From SIG672 sp045535095 (lineage in GTDB: Bacteria; Bacillota; Clostridia; Oscillospirales; CAG-272): DNA of 58,844 bases. A model generated the notes under the pieces. That model made no database searches. It was not told the DNA's origin and saw only the letters and a list, made by a program, of their open reading frames with translations. The stretch lies in contig JAZSKY010000043.1 of NCBI GenBank assembly GCA_045535095.1, forward strand, positions 1 through 58,844, in the 5' to 3' direction. A program made the translations under genes and the position numbers. Positions 9,301-16,660 of the stretch are shown here, piece after piece (position 1 is the first letter of the stretch; the number at the start of each line of letters is the position of its first letter).

Positions 9301-12300
9301 CAATGGCACACACACCTTTATTAAAGAGTGTCCTGTTAGCAAAGACTATGCAAGCAGTACTATTGAAGTGAGTATGCCTATATCCGCACTCAACGTAACA
9401 AACGGCGGTGAGATTTTTAAAATATCAATCGAAGTTACGGGAGACAGCAATTTAAGCGGTTACTGTAGTGTGCAGTTTGACAATGTCATGCTTGCAAAAT
9501 GCGTCGGAAGTGCACCGTTTACTCGTGTAGAATGTGGTGACTTTGAAAGTTTTTCGGTGAATTCAAATGGTTCGTTTATTACTTCTGTAAGTGATTTTTG
9601 GGAAACCTCCGGAAGTAGTGTAGATTTGGAAGCTTCTGCCTATCCCTTTGGAAACGTAGCATATATCGAGTCAAACAACGGCAATACTGAATATGTAAAG
9701 CAACGAATATACACCGCCGGATACAGTATACTGGATGATTACGACAGTGGGGCGGCGTATTATGAGAGCGACAAGACCTACGTCGTGGCAGGATTTGCAA
9801 AAATATGCAACTCTCTTCCCAAGGACGTTGCCAGAATAAGAGTTGACGTGAATTATTACCAAGGAAGCGGAAATGACCTTTACGTTCAACCATATTACTT
9901 TGACTTCCAAAAAGGCTCTGACGCTTGGCAATTCGTCAGCGGAACATTCGATACAACAGCCGGCGATGTAGTACACTCTATCGATATATACTGTGAGTTT
10001 AGTTCGATCGGTCTCGGATATGCGATGTTTGATAATATCTCGGTGTTCCAAAGTGGAATTGACGAGTTTGAAGAATGTCTGTATTACGGAGACGCGGATG
10101 GCGCTAAAAACGGACTTTTGTATTACAAGAAGTCCGGTTCGTACTACGAAGTCTATGACTACGATAATCAGAAAAATCTCACCCGTGTTGCCAATAATAT
10201 GGGTGAAATACACGACTATACGTACGATGATAAGGGAAATGTTGTTCGCGAAGTATATTATAAATTCCAAAACAACAACGGTTTACCTATTTATCCCGTC
10301 TTTAACAACGACCCCGATTCTTTCATCACCAAAACCCCGCAGACGATAACAGAGTATCACTATAATAATTCCTATGGACTTCTCAGTGAAATCGATGCTT
10401 ATGAAGCACAGTATAATAGTAATGGCGATGTTGTTGCTAAGACAAACGCAAAGCACGTAATCACAAGCTACTCCTATAATCTCGGTGGCGAGTCAAGGAT
10501 TTTTGGATCACTTGCGACCGAAACAAGCAGCCGAGGTGTAGTTACAAGATATTATTACGATGCTACAAACGGACATCTTCTTGCTACGGTAAATCAAAGC
10601 AAGGGAACCGGTATTTGTTATACGTATGATGCACTTGGAAACATAACATTGGTTACACCGGCAACGTACGTATCAAGTACACAGCAGTATTCCTCTGTAA
10701 ATAATGCGGAAAAGGTAGAATATACCTACAACTCCAATAACCGCCTTAATACCATTACAACAGAGTCAACGACGTATTACTTTAACTACGACGCTTTCGG
10801 AAATGCTACCGATATAAGCGCGGGAGATAGAGAGCTTGCAAGCTATACGTATAACCCTAATAACGGCAAGCTTGCAACTATGACTTACGGTAATGGAACT
10901 ACCGTAAGATATGTTTATGACGAACTTGACAATATCAAGGAACTATGGTATAATGTGGGAGGTACAGAAACCAAGGCGTATGAGTATTCTTATACTTGGC
11001 TCGGACAGATAGCACGCTTTGATGATCTGATAAACGGCACAAGCGTTATATATACTTATGACGGCTCAGGAAGACTGACAAACGTTACCGAATATGACAC
11101 CGCAGATATGAAGAATAACTTCGGTGCATACACATTTTACAACGAGAAATCGCAGGTTAGCTCGGTATTTTATTCATCGGACTATATATACCCGGCTGGT
11201 GTGGAAAGCACTTCTTGGTGGTATAGTTATTCGTATATGCCCGATGGAAGTCTGGATTACGTAAGCGTAAATTCGGATATAACCATGGGTGAAATAGACT
11301 ATACTTACGATACGTTTAATCGCATTACGTCCAAAAAGTATTCCTACACCTACGATTATGAAACCGATTACGTAAATAACGTAACTTATTCGTATGCTCC
11401 GGGAGTTTACGATAACACGACAGCTCTTGTAAGCGGCTATACGAGCACGGTAAACGGAACAAGTACAAATTATAGCTATATTTATGATAGCAACGGTAAT
11501 ATAGAGAAAATTTATATCGGCACTACTGCGGTGTATAGATATAAATACGATGATCTCGGACAGCTCGTGCGCGAGGATAACGTTGAGCTTAACCGCACCT
11601 ACGTCTATACCTACGATAACGCAGGCAATATCCTCACCAAAAAGACCTATGCTCTCACATCGGAGGGCGTAACTCCTACAAACCCGCAGAGCACGGTAAA
11701 CTATGGTTATAACGATGCAAGCTGGGGCGACCTTCTCACATCGTATGGCGGTCAAAATATAACCTATGATGCGATAGGTAACCCTCTCTCCTACTACAAC
11801 GGAAGTAGATATACTTTCACTTGGAAGCAGGGCAGAAGGCTTGCAACAGCCGTAAAGGGAAGCAACACTCTGTCCTTTGAATATAACGACGAGGGTATTC
11901 GCGTAAGCAAGACGGTAAACGGCGTTAAGCATTCGTATCACCTTAACGGAAGCCAGATAGCGTACGAGGAGTGGGGAAATAACCTTCTCATATACCTTTA
12001 CGATGCAGACGGGAGCCCGATCGGAATGCTTCACAGAACAACATCGGATGCTTCCTACGACTTCGATGCATATTGGTTTGAAAAGATCCTGCAAGGCGAT
12101 ATAGTTGCCGTTTACAGCAGCAGCGGCACAAAGCTTGTAACCTATAAGTATGATGCTTGGGGTAATATAACCACTACCTACTATAACGGCGGTGCTTCTA
12201 CCGTAGCACAGTATAACCCTTTCCGTTACAGAGGTTATTATTACGATACCGAGACGGGGCTCTATTATGTATCCAGCCGTTATTATGATCCTGAGATTGG

Positions 12301-13036
12301 TCGGTGGATTAATGCGGATAATCAGTTCTCTACAGGTAGTGATTTGACAGGAATGAATTTGTTTGCTTACTGCGGCAATAATCCTGTTAATAGAATTGAT
12401 CTTACCGGAGAAGCTTGGTGGCATTGGGCACTTGGAGCAGCTGTTGTAGCAGCTTGTGCGGTTGCCACAGTAGTTACCTGTGGAGGTTTTGCAGCCGCAG
12501 CAACGGCTGTTTGTATGGTTGGTAGTGGTGTTGCGGCTGCTACGACCGCATCAACTGTTGCCGCCGGAGCATTTATAGGGTCGGCAACTGTTTATGGTAT
12601 GGCAGTTTTGTCTGCCGCATCCACGTCGAGTTCCGTGCAAGAGTTCAATGACCAAGGAAACTGGGGTACAGTAGCGGCAACGGCTTTCGGTGGACTAACG
12701 GGCGGATATGATGGATATACAATGTCCAAAGCACAAACACCGACAAGTACCCCGACAGGGAGAGGTACGCAGAATCCGAAAGTAAAAGCAGCGGTTCAAA
12801 AAGGTCAAGCAATGCACAAACAGATGGATTATGGACCTGGAGTTTTAAAAGAACAAACAATCGCACCTGGATGTAGGGTTGACGGAATAGATTTTAACAA
12901 TCGTATTATATATGAATTGAAACCCAACAATCCACAAGCTATTGCTCGAGGAATGAACCAGCTCAATAGATACACATCAGCCGCAAGTCAACAGTTTGGT
13001 GGGACTTGGACGGGTGTGCTTAAATTGTATGATTAG
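6335..13036 (+). CDS. Secreted RHS/YD-repeat polymorphic toxin with C-terminal PD-(D/E)xK nuclease tip
   Basis: 2233 aa from the ATG at 6335. An in-frame GTG at 6296 exists but overlaps the terminator; AAAGAAAGG (6316-6324) and a clean signal peptide (MNKFSIKLISLILSIAIILV) support 6335. Order: signal peptide; DNRLRE domain about 305-470; two jelly-roll/CBM-like modules about 900-1055 and 1065-1240 (LVNGGFE, VECGDFES); YD repeats about 1265-1920 (YTYDALGN, YNYDAFGN, YTYDGSGR); the RHS core closing motif (YRGYYYDTETGLYYVSSRYYDP) about 1965-1990; a Gly/Ala-rich hydrophobic stretch; and a variable tip about 2150-2233. The tip has Asp2183 in CRVDGID and Glu2194-x-Lys2196 in YELKP, a restriction-endonuclease-like active site. 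By analogy with characterised RHS proteins the repeats form a shell around the toxin, and release kills competing cells. The small gene 11 nt downstream is the likely antidote. Confidence 0.85.
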   Translation: MNKFSIKLISLILSIAIILVTVPLTVFATTRDKSEDANTIITDEAMLGNIMSDIYELTDRRDEYTKHFRLEDGSVIAAQYDDPVHYLDQNNNWQDIDNTLSDVGSEYSTSNAKIKFAKKITGNESLFTLHDGNAKITMSLDGAIKKTAGTVINHSDDNEMTKLQKMMSLEKISATIVYADILDGVDLEYIVKSDYVKENIIVKERQNSYAYTFTLKLNNLDAVLNSDGSISIIEPGTDNIVYAIPAPVVYDDNYNYAPSEAAYYLLDKIGTNKYSLTVQVDSEWMNAEERVYPVVVDPTVYKGGRKLGQMRDTYVSSANPGTNYGGQKVLRAGYDPTYGHTRSYIYLKPLPTLPKGSYITSAEINLQISSISELNDITLAAYTIDMGTTSLWSETKTTWSTHPAQFSQLLDYVNIEYMTETYDWSWDITEAAKKWYSGALPNHGICIGLLEESLTSTNCVVFHASESDSSAAGSYLPFYSFTYRDAKGLEDYYSYSSGSAGLVGTYSINNATGNMVLVTPLLSTTDSLMPLTLSLVYNSTLAGIPYQYSDSVMTAYTNGYTPYGFKLNIQETIIKKSYINSSHATAYHYIWADADGTEHYFLPIEGENNKYQDDDGLQLILDTSSSTQLTITDNSKTVRKFAKMSSSPSGTAEAWYLSSIADKNNNAVSFAFDGAYRPIAVNLVPNGGSPINFITLSYNTNGLLYLVWNQTSKDGVVIKYRDQFGNTAEGYEYVLGQISYLHGNDSTTLQNWNDYYNSSSNQNNITLDALANYTIMYNSLSRAYDSLSNSTFVFGYVGNGTNVSLKQVQKSSNNTTGQKISFEYFNGYTEIRTSGSDDVHGNDDDIITVCTFDGELRLKSKYSTDLSRSKIYGAVSGEYETQQNVKNNVKHSTTVGGSATNYLVNGGFETTTTSGVMSGWSRTSNVYLRTTGGGGTRDWGYIEVRAQAGVTDSVSQHVLLPEGEYTLSMSLDSGSATNAKVYMKAVSVSNGTHTFIKECPVSKDYASSTIEVSMPISALNVTNGGEIFKISIEVTGDSNLSGYCSVQFDNVMLAKCVGSAPFTRVECGDFESFSVNSNGSFITSVSDFWETSGSSVDLEASAYPFGNVAYIESNNGNTEYVKQRIYTAGYSILDDYDSGAAYYESDKTYVVAGFAKICNSLPKDVARIRVDVNYYQGSGNDLYVQPYYFDFQKGSDAWQFVSGTFDTTAGDVVHSIDIYCEFSSIGLGYAMFDNISVFQSGIDEFEECLYYGDADGAKNGLLYYKKSGSYYEVYDYDNQKNLTRVANNMGEIHDYTYDDKGNVVREVYYKFQNNNGLPIYPVFNNDPDSFITKTPQTITEYHYNNSYGLLSEIDAYEAQYNSNGDVVAKTNAKHVITSYSYNLGGESRIFGSLATETSSRGVVTRYYYDATNGHLLATVNQSKGTGICYTYDALGNITLVTPATYVSSTQQYSSVNNAEKVEYTYNSNNRLNTITTESTTYYFNYDAFGNATDISAGDRELASYTYNPNNGKLATMTYGNGTTVRYVYDELDNIKELWYNVGGTETKAYEYSYTWLGQIARFDDLINGTSVIYTYDGSGRLTNVTEYDTADMKNNFGAYTFYNEKSQVSSVFYSSDYIYPAGVESTSWWYSYSYMPDGSLDYVSVNSDITMGEIDYTYDTFNRITSKKYSYTYDYETDYVNNVTYSYAPGVYDNTTALVSGYTSTVNGTSTNYSYIYDSNGNIEKIYIGTTAVYRYKYDDLGQLVREDNVELNRTYVYTYDNAGNILTKKTYALTSEGVTPTNPQSTVNYGYNDASWGDLLTSYGGQNITYDAIGNPLSYYNGSRYTFTWKQGRRLATAVKGSNTLSFEYNDEGIRVSKTVNGVKHSYHLNGSQIAYEEWGNNLLIYLYDADGSPIGMLHRTTSDASYDFDAYWFEKILQGDIVAVYSSSGTKLVTYKYDAWGNITTTYYNGGASTVAQYNPFRYRGYYYDTETGLYYVSSRYYDPEIGRWINADNQFSTGSDLTGMNLFAYCGNNPVNRIDLTGEAWWHWALGAAVVAACAVATVVTCGGFAAAATAVCMVGSGVAAATTASTVAAGAFIGSATVYGMAVLSAASTSSSVQEFNDQGNWGTVAATAFGGLTGGYDGYTMSKAQTPTSTPTGRGTQNPKVKAAVQKGQAMHKQMDYGPGVLKEQTIAPGCRVDGIDFNNRIIYELKPNNPQAIARGMNQLNRYTSAASQQFGGTWTGVLKLYD

Positions 13037-13047
13037 AGGTGAGATAA

Positions 13048-13458
13048 ATGATGCTTAATCATAATGAATATTTGAATTATACATTACCTAACAATTGGTG
13101 TGCCGAAGAGGATATTGATAATCTTCTTTTGTATAATCCCAGCGGCAATGGTGCGATAACAACATCTTTTTTCAATGTTTTAAAAACAAAAGAATCTTTA
13201 GATGAGCAGATAAGCATATTGGCCAAAAGATTTATTGAACAAAATAATATCAATCTGCATTCTCCTTTAATACTTTTCAACAGAGATGGCAAGACAATTT
13301 TGTACGGAACAGGCACAACATCTGATGGTTGGTTTATAAAATTGTGGGTTGTTGCCAAACACCCGAAAATAGTGTTTGCCACATATCAAAGTGAACGAAA
13401 AAGCGCTGAAGTGAAAGTATGTGATTCTATCATCGATAGTTTTCAGTTCGCATTTTAG
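13048..13458 (+). CDS. Probable immunity protein for the RHS nuclease tip
   Basis: 136 aa; AGAGGTGAG lies just before tandem ATG codons at 13048 and 13051, either of which could start. Position is the main evidence: it begins 11 nt after a toxin gene, as immunity genes do. The sequence (YTLPNNWCAEEDIDN, TTSFFNVLK, ATYQSERKSAEVKVCDSIIDSFQF) has the look of a small alpha/beta PsbP/DUF1795-type fold. It has no signal peptide, consistent with protecting the cytoplasm. Direct binding to the nuclease is inferred. Confidence 0.6.
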   Translation: MMLNHNEYLNYTLPNNWCAEEDIDNLLLYNPSGNGAITTSFFNVLKTKESLDEQISILAKRFIEQNNINLHSPLILFNRDGKTILYGTGTTSDGWFIKLWVVAKHPKIVFATYQSERKSAEVKVCDSIIDSFQFAF

Positions 13459-13535
13459 TCATGGTATTATTTGAGATAAAAAGGTTTCAGGAATGTTCCT
13501 GACAAGTCTGTGTTTGGGTGTCCAAAAATGATGCT

Positions 13536-13619
13536 TGTCGGTACATAACAGTACCATTCTCTTTTTCGGCGAGTAACCCACCGAAAAACAACGTCCCGGA
13601 GGGGGACAACCCCTCCGGG
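13536..13619. repeat. Three consecutive short hairpins at the toxin-module junction
   Basis: Between the first immunity gene and the displaced RHS tip I see GGTAC/GTACC around 13537-13552, TTTTTCGG/CCGAAAAA around 13562-13589, and CCCGGAGGGG (13595-13604) with CCCCTCCGGG (13610-13619). None has a T-run on the plus strand. They mark the junction where the second toxin tip was joined. Confidence 0.5.
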
Positions 13620-13683
13620 TACATAGCAAAACCCAGCCGAAATCGGATTCTATTACCTCAACAGCAGATACTACGATCCCGAA

Positions 13684-14418
13684 ATGGGTAGGTTTATTAA
13701 TGCGGATGGCGTGATGTCCGGTGCAGACGGATCACTACAAGGTGCAAATCTGTTCGCTTATTGCTTTAATAATCCGGTTAATCTTGATGATTCTGATGGT
13801 AATTGGCCCAATTGGTTGAAAGTTACGATTGGCGCTGTTGCAACCGTGGCCGCGGTCGCTATTACAGTAGCAACCGGAGGTGCGGCAGCTCCGGTTTTGA
13901 TTGGAGTGGCAGCAAGCACTGTGGGCGGTGCGGCGTTTGGGGCAGTCAACCACCGTATTACCACTGGAAGCTGGGAAGGAGCAGGAGAAGCCGCTTTAGA
14001 TGGAGCTGCAGATGGATTCATGTGGGGAGGAATAGGCGCCCTCGGATCTTCTGCTGTGTCTGCCATCCCCAAAATTACAAAGGCAGCCAATGCAGCAAAG
14101 TCAGATCCTATAAAAAAAGCGCTGAAACAATTGGATTCATCTGGTCTGCGTCCCGGACAAACATCAATATCTCGCAGCAGAGTTATGGAACTTGTTAACA
14201 ATTTTGACTCAACTAAAGCTCAAAGTTGTGTATATTCAAACGGTGCAACAAGATTTTTAGTAGATGGGCATCATACTACAGTAGCAAGTACAATTTTAGG
14301 AAAAGGTACTTGTATGAATATGGGAGCAGTTACATCACAGTTGCCTTCTGCAACAAATGTATATTGGTCAAAAAATTGGTATGAATTTGGAAAGACAGTC
14401 ATTAAAATTATGGATTGA
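13684..14418 (+). CDS. Displaced (orphan) RHS C-terminal tip with ParB-like toxin domain
   Basis: The frame is open from 13627, just after a TAG, and begins with RHS core sequence (AEIGFYYLNSRYYDP, then MGRFINADG), so the homology starts before the first ATG (13684). No ribosome binding site is seen there. After the core end (NNPVNLDDSDG) comes a Gly/Ala-rich hydrophobic segment, then a tip with GLRPGQTSISRSRVMEL and VDGHHTTVAS. The latter two resemble ParB/sulfiredoxin-fold nuclease toxins with a DGHH motif. This is the layout of orphan tips in polymorphic-toxin loci: silent cassettes that can replace the active tip by recombination through the shared core. It may be silent, or poorly translated from 13684. 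Confidence 0.65.
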   Translation: MGRFINADGVMSGADGSLQGANLFAYCFNNPVNLDDSDGNWPNWLKVTIGAVATVAAVAITVATGGAAAPVLIGVAASTVGGAAFGAVNHRITTGSWEGAGEAALDGAADGFMWGGIGALGSSAVSAIPKITKAANAAKSDPIKKALKQLDSSGLRPGQTSISRSRVMELVNNFDSTKAQSCVYSNGATRFLVDGHHTTVASTILGKGTCMNMGAVTSQLPSATNVYWSKNWYEFGKTVIKIMD

Positions 14419-14427
14419 GGGGATGTA

Positions 14428-14958
14428 ATGAAAAAAAAATCTGCTTTTGCCGAACTATTATATGTTGTTTCAAATTTTGAAAAAGGTAGGGTAAAATCCT
14501 CTGGTATATGGAATAAAAAATATGTTAAATCATTGGAAAGTTCAATAGAAATTATGACCCTTCTTACAAATTTAATTTCAGGGAATAAAGAAATTTCACA
14601 AAACGAAATTCATTTTTTACAAGACTTTATTCATAAAAACAAAGGCATTATTTTTAATAACGAAGGAAATATTGATGTTATTTTTGATGATAAAAACGAT
14701 TTTATACCTTCATCTAATGACTTTGAAGAACCCATAAAATTAATGAACTATATCATAATAGAAATCAAGAATCTTTTACGCACCAAGAGCAAAAACTATA
14801 AAATTAAAATATCGTATTTACTGAAAGCGTTTCATAACTTGCCAAAAGTTTTTCTCGACCCAAAAGATACTCGAGTGTTTAATCTTGATATTCATCCCAT
14901 AGACCAGCAAGAAGCCGTTCAATACGCATTTTCATATATTTCAATAATATACAAATAA
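14428..14958 (+). CDS. Probable immunity protein for the displaced ParB-like tip
   Basis: 176 aa, Lys/Asn/Ile-rich and largely helical, with no signal peptide. It starts 9 nt after the orphan tip, with GGGGATG overlapping a GGGG ribosome binding site. No family is recognised. The toxin-then-small-gene arrangement repeats the 6335/13048 pair, which is why I call it an immunity gene. Its AT content is high even for this region. Confidence 0.5.
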   Translation: MKKKSAFAELLYVVSNFEKGRVKSSGIWNKKYVKSLESSIEIMTLLTNLISGNKEISQNEIHFLQDFIHKNKGIIFNNEGNIDVIFDDKNDFIPSSNDFEEPIKLMNYIIIEIKNLLRTKSKNYKIKISYLLKAFHNLPKVFLDPKDTRVFNLDIHPIDQQEAVQYAFSYISIIYK

Positions 14959-15118
14959 ATCCATTGAGAAAATTCATTACGGCATCTGTTGCATTGATCC
15001 ATATTAAAACTTTAAATTAGGAATCCATGCCGTTTAATACAATGACTTGGTTTGGAAAGCTAATTTGAATTTGCTTATAAAAATAATGGATAGTCAGCAT
15101 TAATAACCATACCCTGTA

Positions 15119-15152
15119 AAGCTCCGCTCATTTTGGGCGGAGTTTTCTTTTG
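15119..15152 (+). terminator. Intrinsic terminator ending the RHS locus
   Basis: CTCCGC (15122-15127) pairs with GCGGAG (15137-15142), followed by TTTTCTTTT. The 160 nt between the immunity stop and this hairpin holds no ORF or element I recognise. Confidence 0.75.
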
Positions 15153-15205
15153 CTCGTATTTATATACAAAAAAATTCAAAAACATAGCACTTTTTCGCAA
15201 AACCC

Positions 15206-15235
15206 TTGACAAATTCTTACAGATTATGCTATACT
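15206..15235 (+). promoter_or_regulatory. Sigma-A-type promoter
   Basis: TTGACA at 15206-15211 and TATACT at 15230-15235, with an 18-bp spacer. It drives the single gene at 15266. A nominal TTG start codon at 15206 is the -35 box, not a translation start. Confidence 0.7.
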
Positions 15236-15265
15236 ACAGTTGCGACACAACAGAATAAAAGTCTT

Positions 15266-15754
15266 ATGGGTACAGTTTCATTAAAGCTTGAACTTACAGA
15301 AGATTATGGCGTGACAGATGCGTGGGTCTTTACAGCAACCGAATATAATTTTGTAGTCAAAGAATCTGATCTTGGGACATACTTAACCGAAGAAGAGCTT
15401 AAATCTTCTGAAACAATAGAAAAAGTCAAAAGTTATCTTAAGACGAAAGATGAGTTTGGGTTTCAAGGCAAGGATATAGAGTCATTTGAGAGCTTTTATT
15501 TGGCGACAATAAAGACGGAAATAAAAAACGAGCATGAGAAGAAACACGCTCTTGTGGTAGTTGCGTATGAAGATAACGGATGGTGGGAAGGATACTGCTG
15601 TCACGTACTATACGATATTTACCGCATAGGAGATTCGATTTTTGCGGATTTAGATTACCATGCAGGGGATGAGAGTTACACGGAAACCGTCAGCGACGTG
15701 CTTAATGGACTTGATGACGATTATACGTACAAACTCATAAAGAAATTTGGATAA
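15266..15754 (+). CDS. Uncharacterised cytoplasmic protein, monocistronic
   Basis: 162 aa if started at the ATG at 15266 (MGTVSLKLELTEDYG), which lies 31 nt after the -10 box. The ribosome binding site is weak. The protein is acidic and soluble, with no signal peptide or membrane segment. Notable parts are DYGVTDAWVFTATEYNF, KKHALVVVAYEDNGWWEG and a tail LNGLDDDYTYKLIKKF. I do not recognise the family. The tight promoter-gene-terminator arrangement shows it is an independent unit between the toxin locus and the mobile element; an orphan immunity gene is one possibility. Confidence 0.55.
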   Translation: MGTVSLKLELTEDYGVTDAWVFTATEYNFVVKESDLGTYLTEEELKSSETIEKVKSYLKTKDEFGFQGKDIESFESFYLATIKTEIKNEHEKKHALVVVAYEDNGWWEGYCCHVLYDIYRIGDSIFADLDYHAGDESYTETVSDVLNGLDDDYTYKLIKKFG

Positions 15755-15757
15755 GAA

Positions 15758-15790
15758 AATAAGCCGCTCGGAAGAGCGGCTTATTTTGAT
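15758..15790 (+). terminator. Intrinsic terminator
   Basis: AATAAGCCGCTC and GAGCGGCTTATT pair over 12 bp around a GGAA loop, followed by TTTTG. It closes the gene at 15266. Confidence 0.85.
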
Positions 15791-15845
15791 GCATATATCG
15801 TTTTATCGCTTCATAAAATGTTTGCTTTTTAATAATGATTTCAAA

Positions 15846-15965
15846 AACACCAGTAATTTTGAAAGCGATTGAAATTTTATCAGCAGTAAAAAGGGCTACA
15901 AAACACCAGTATTTTTGAAATTGAATAGAATATTCAATAACACCCCAACACCAGTGTTTTGGAAA
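15846..15965. repeat. Three imperfect 19-bp direct repeats
   Basis: Copies of the form AACACCAGTnnTTTTGAAA start at 15846, 15902 and 15947 (periods 56 and 45 bp) with one to three differences. Read on the minus strand they give the recurring peptide pattern FxKxWCW/F seen in clostridial spurious ORFs. The rest of 15791-16340 is AT-rich and holds no gene I can support. Confidence 0.5.
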
Positions 15966-16342
15966 TGGCCGTTTTGTCGCACCAATCTTTAGATAACACA
16001 GCGTGAATTTTTTCGTTTTGCTCGTTTTTTTGTGTTTTTTTCTATCCAATTATGCTACAAAATCTACATTATTCGGGAACTTACCTTAAAACACCGTCTT
16101 GCTTGCTCTCGTGTGAACTTTCTATGAAATATAACGTAAGAAGATAATTAATGTAATAAAGATATCTAGATGTCGAACTTCTAATTTGTAAATCGTTAAT
16201 ACTGATATATTTGCCTATAAAACTAAAACCTTATCAATGGAGTAAACAGTGTCGTAGCTTAATTGCAACGGTACTGTTTTTATTTTATGAATTTTGATAA
16301 TTAAAATGCTGAATTTATCTAAATTTGCATCTTTGTAATTAC

Positions 16343-16373
16343 TTTTTCTTTCATACTTATATTGAAAGAAAAA
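16343..16373. repeat. 11-bp perfect inverted repeat in the mobile-element leader
   Basis: TTTTTCTTTCA (16343-16353) and TGAAAGAAAAA (16363-16373) around a 9-nt AT loop. It immediately precedes the stem-loop region at 16396-16488. It may be a terminator for incoming transcription or a protein-binding site. Confidence 0.5.
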
Positions 16374-16395
16374 ACATGAGAGGAGAAAAAAATAA

Positions 16396-16488
16396 CCGAA
16401 TGCTGGTTATACCGCATGTAATTGTGGTATAACCAGCCAACTGTTCGGAAACAGGGATGCTTACGTGAATAGTCAACCCGTAAGATCC
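16396..16488 (+). ncRNA. Candidate structured RNA or cis element upstream of the tyrosine recombinase
   Basis: A 12-bp perfect stem (16402-16413 with 16426-16437) is enclosed by CCGAA/TTCGG (16396-16400 with 16444-16448). A second hairpin follows, with GGAT-g-CTTACG (16455-16465) pairing CGTAAGATCC (16479-16488). That is three stacked helices in 93 nt, about 170 nt before the recombinase start. It matches no riboswitch or ribozyme consensus I can recall. It could also act as DNA, as an origin or transfer site. Identity is open. Confidence 0.4.
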
Positions 16489-16588
16489 GCCTAGCTCGGC
16501 GAAAAGATTAAGAAAAATATTAGAAAACTATTTTGAATAACTTTTCCTAAAATGTAGCCAAGACCGTTTAACACCCACCGTGGTGGCG

Positions 16589-16608
16589 CAATTGTAAAAT
16601 TACAATTG
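16589..16608. promoter_or_regulatory. Operator-like palindrome before the tyrosine recombinase
   Basis: CAATTGTAA-AA-TTACAATTG is a perfect 9-bp inverted repeat with a 2-bp centre, 52 bp before the start codon. The spacing and symmetry fit a dimeric repressor site. A smaller CCACC/GGTGG repeat lies just upstream. Confidence 0.45.
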
Positions 16609-16660
16609 TGATTTAAAAAATCTTACATACTTAAAATAGAAAAAAGAAAAGGAGAAAAAT

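Noticed and set aside
11174..12424. 416-codon minus-strand open frame inside the RHS gene
   Set aside because: Shadow caused by Tyr/Asp-rich YD repeats; no start signals.
15846..15965. Possible CRISPR array
   Set aside because: Only three imperfect copies with unequal spacers of 37 and 26 bp, and no cas genes in the window.
15735..16049. 104-codon minus-strand frame containing FPKHWCW and FQKYWCF
   Set aside because: The peptide pattern comes from the three DNA repeats and the frame covers a terminator; no ribosome binding site.
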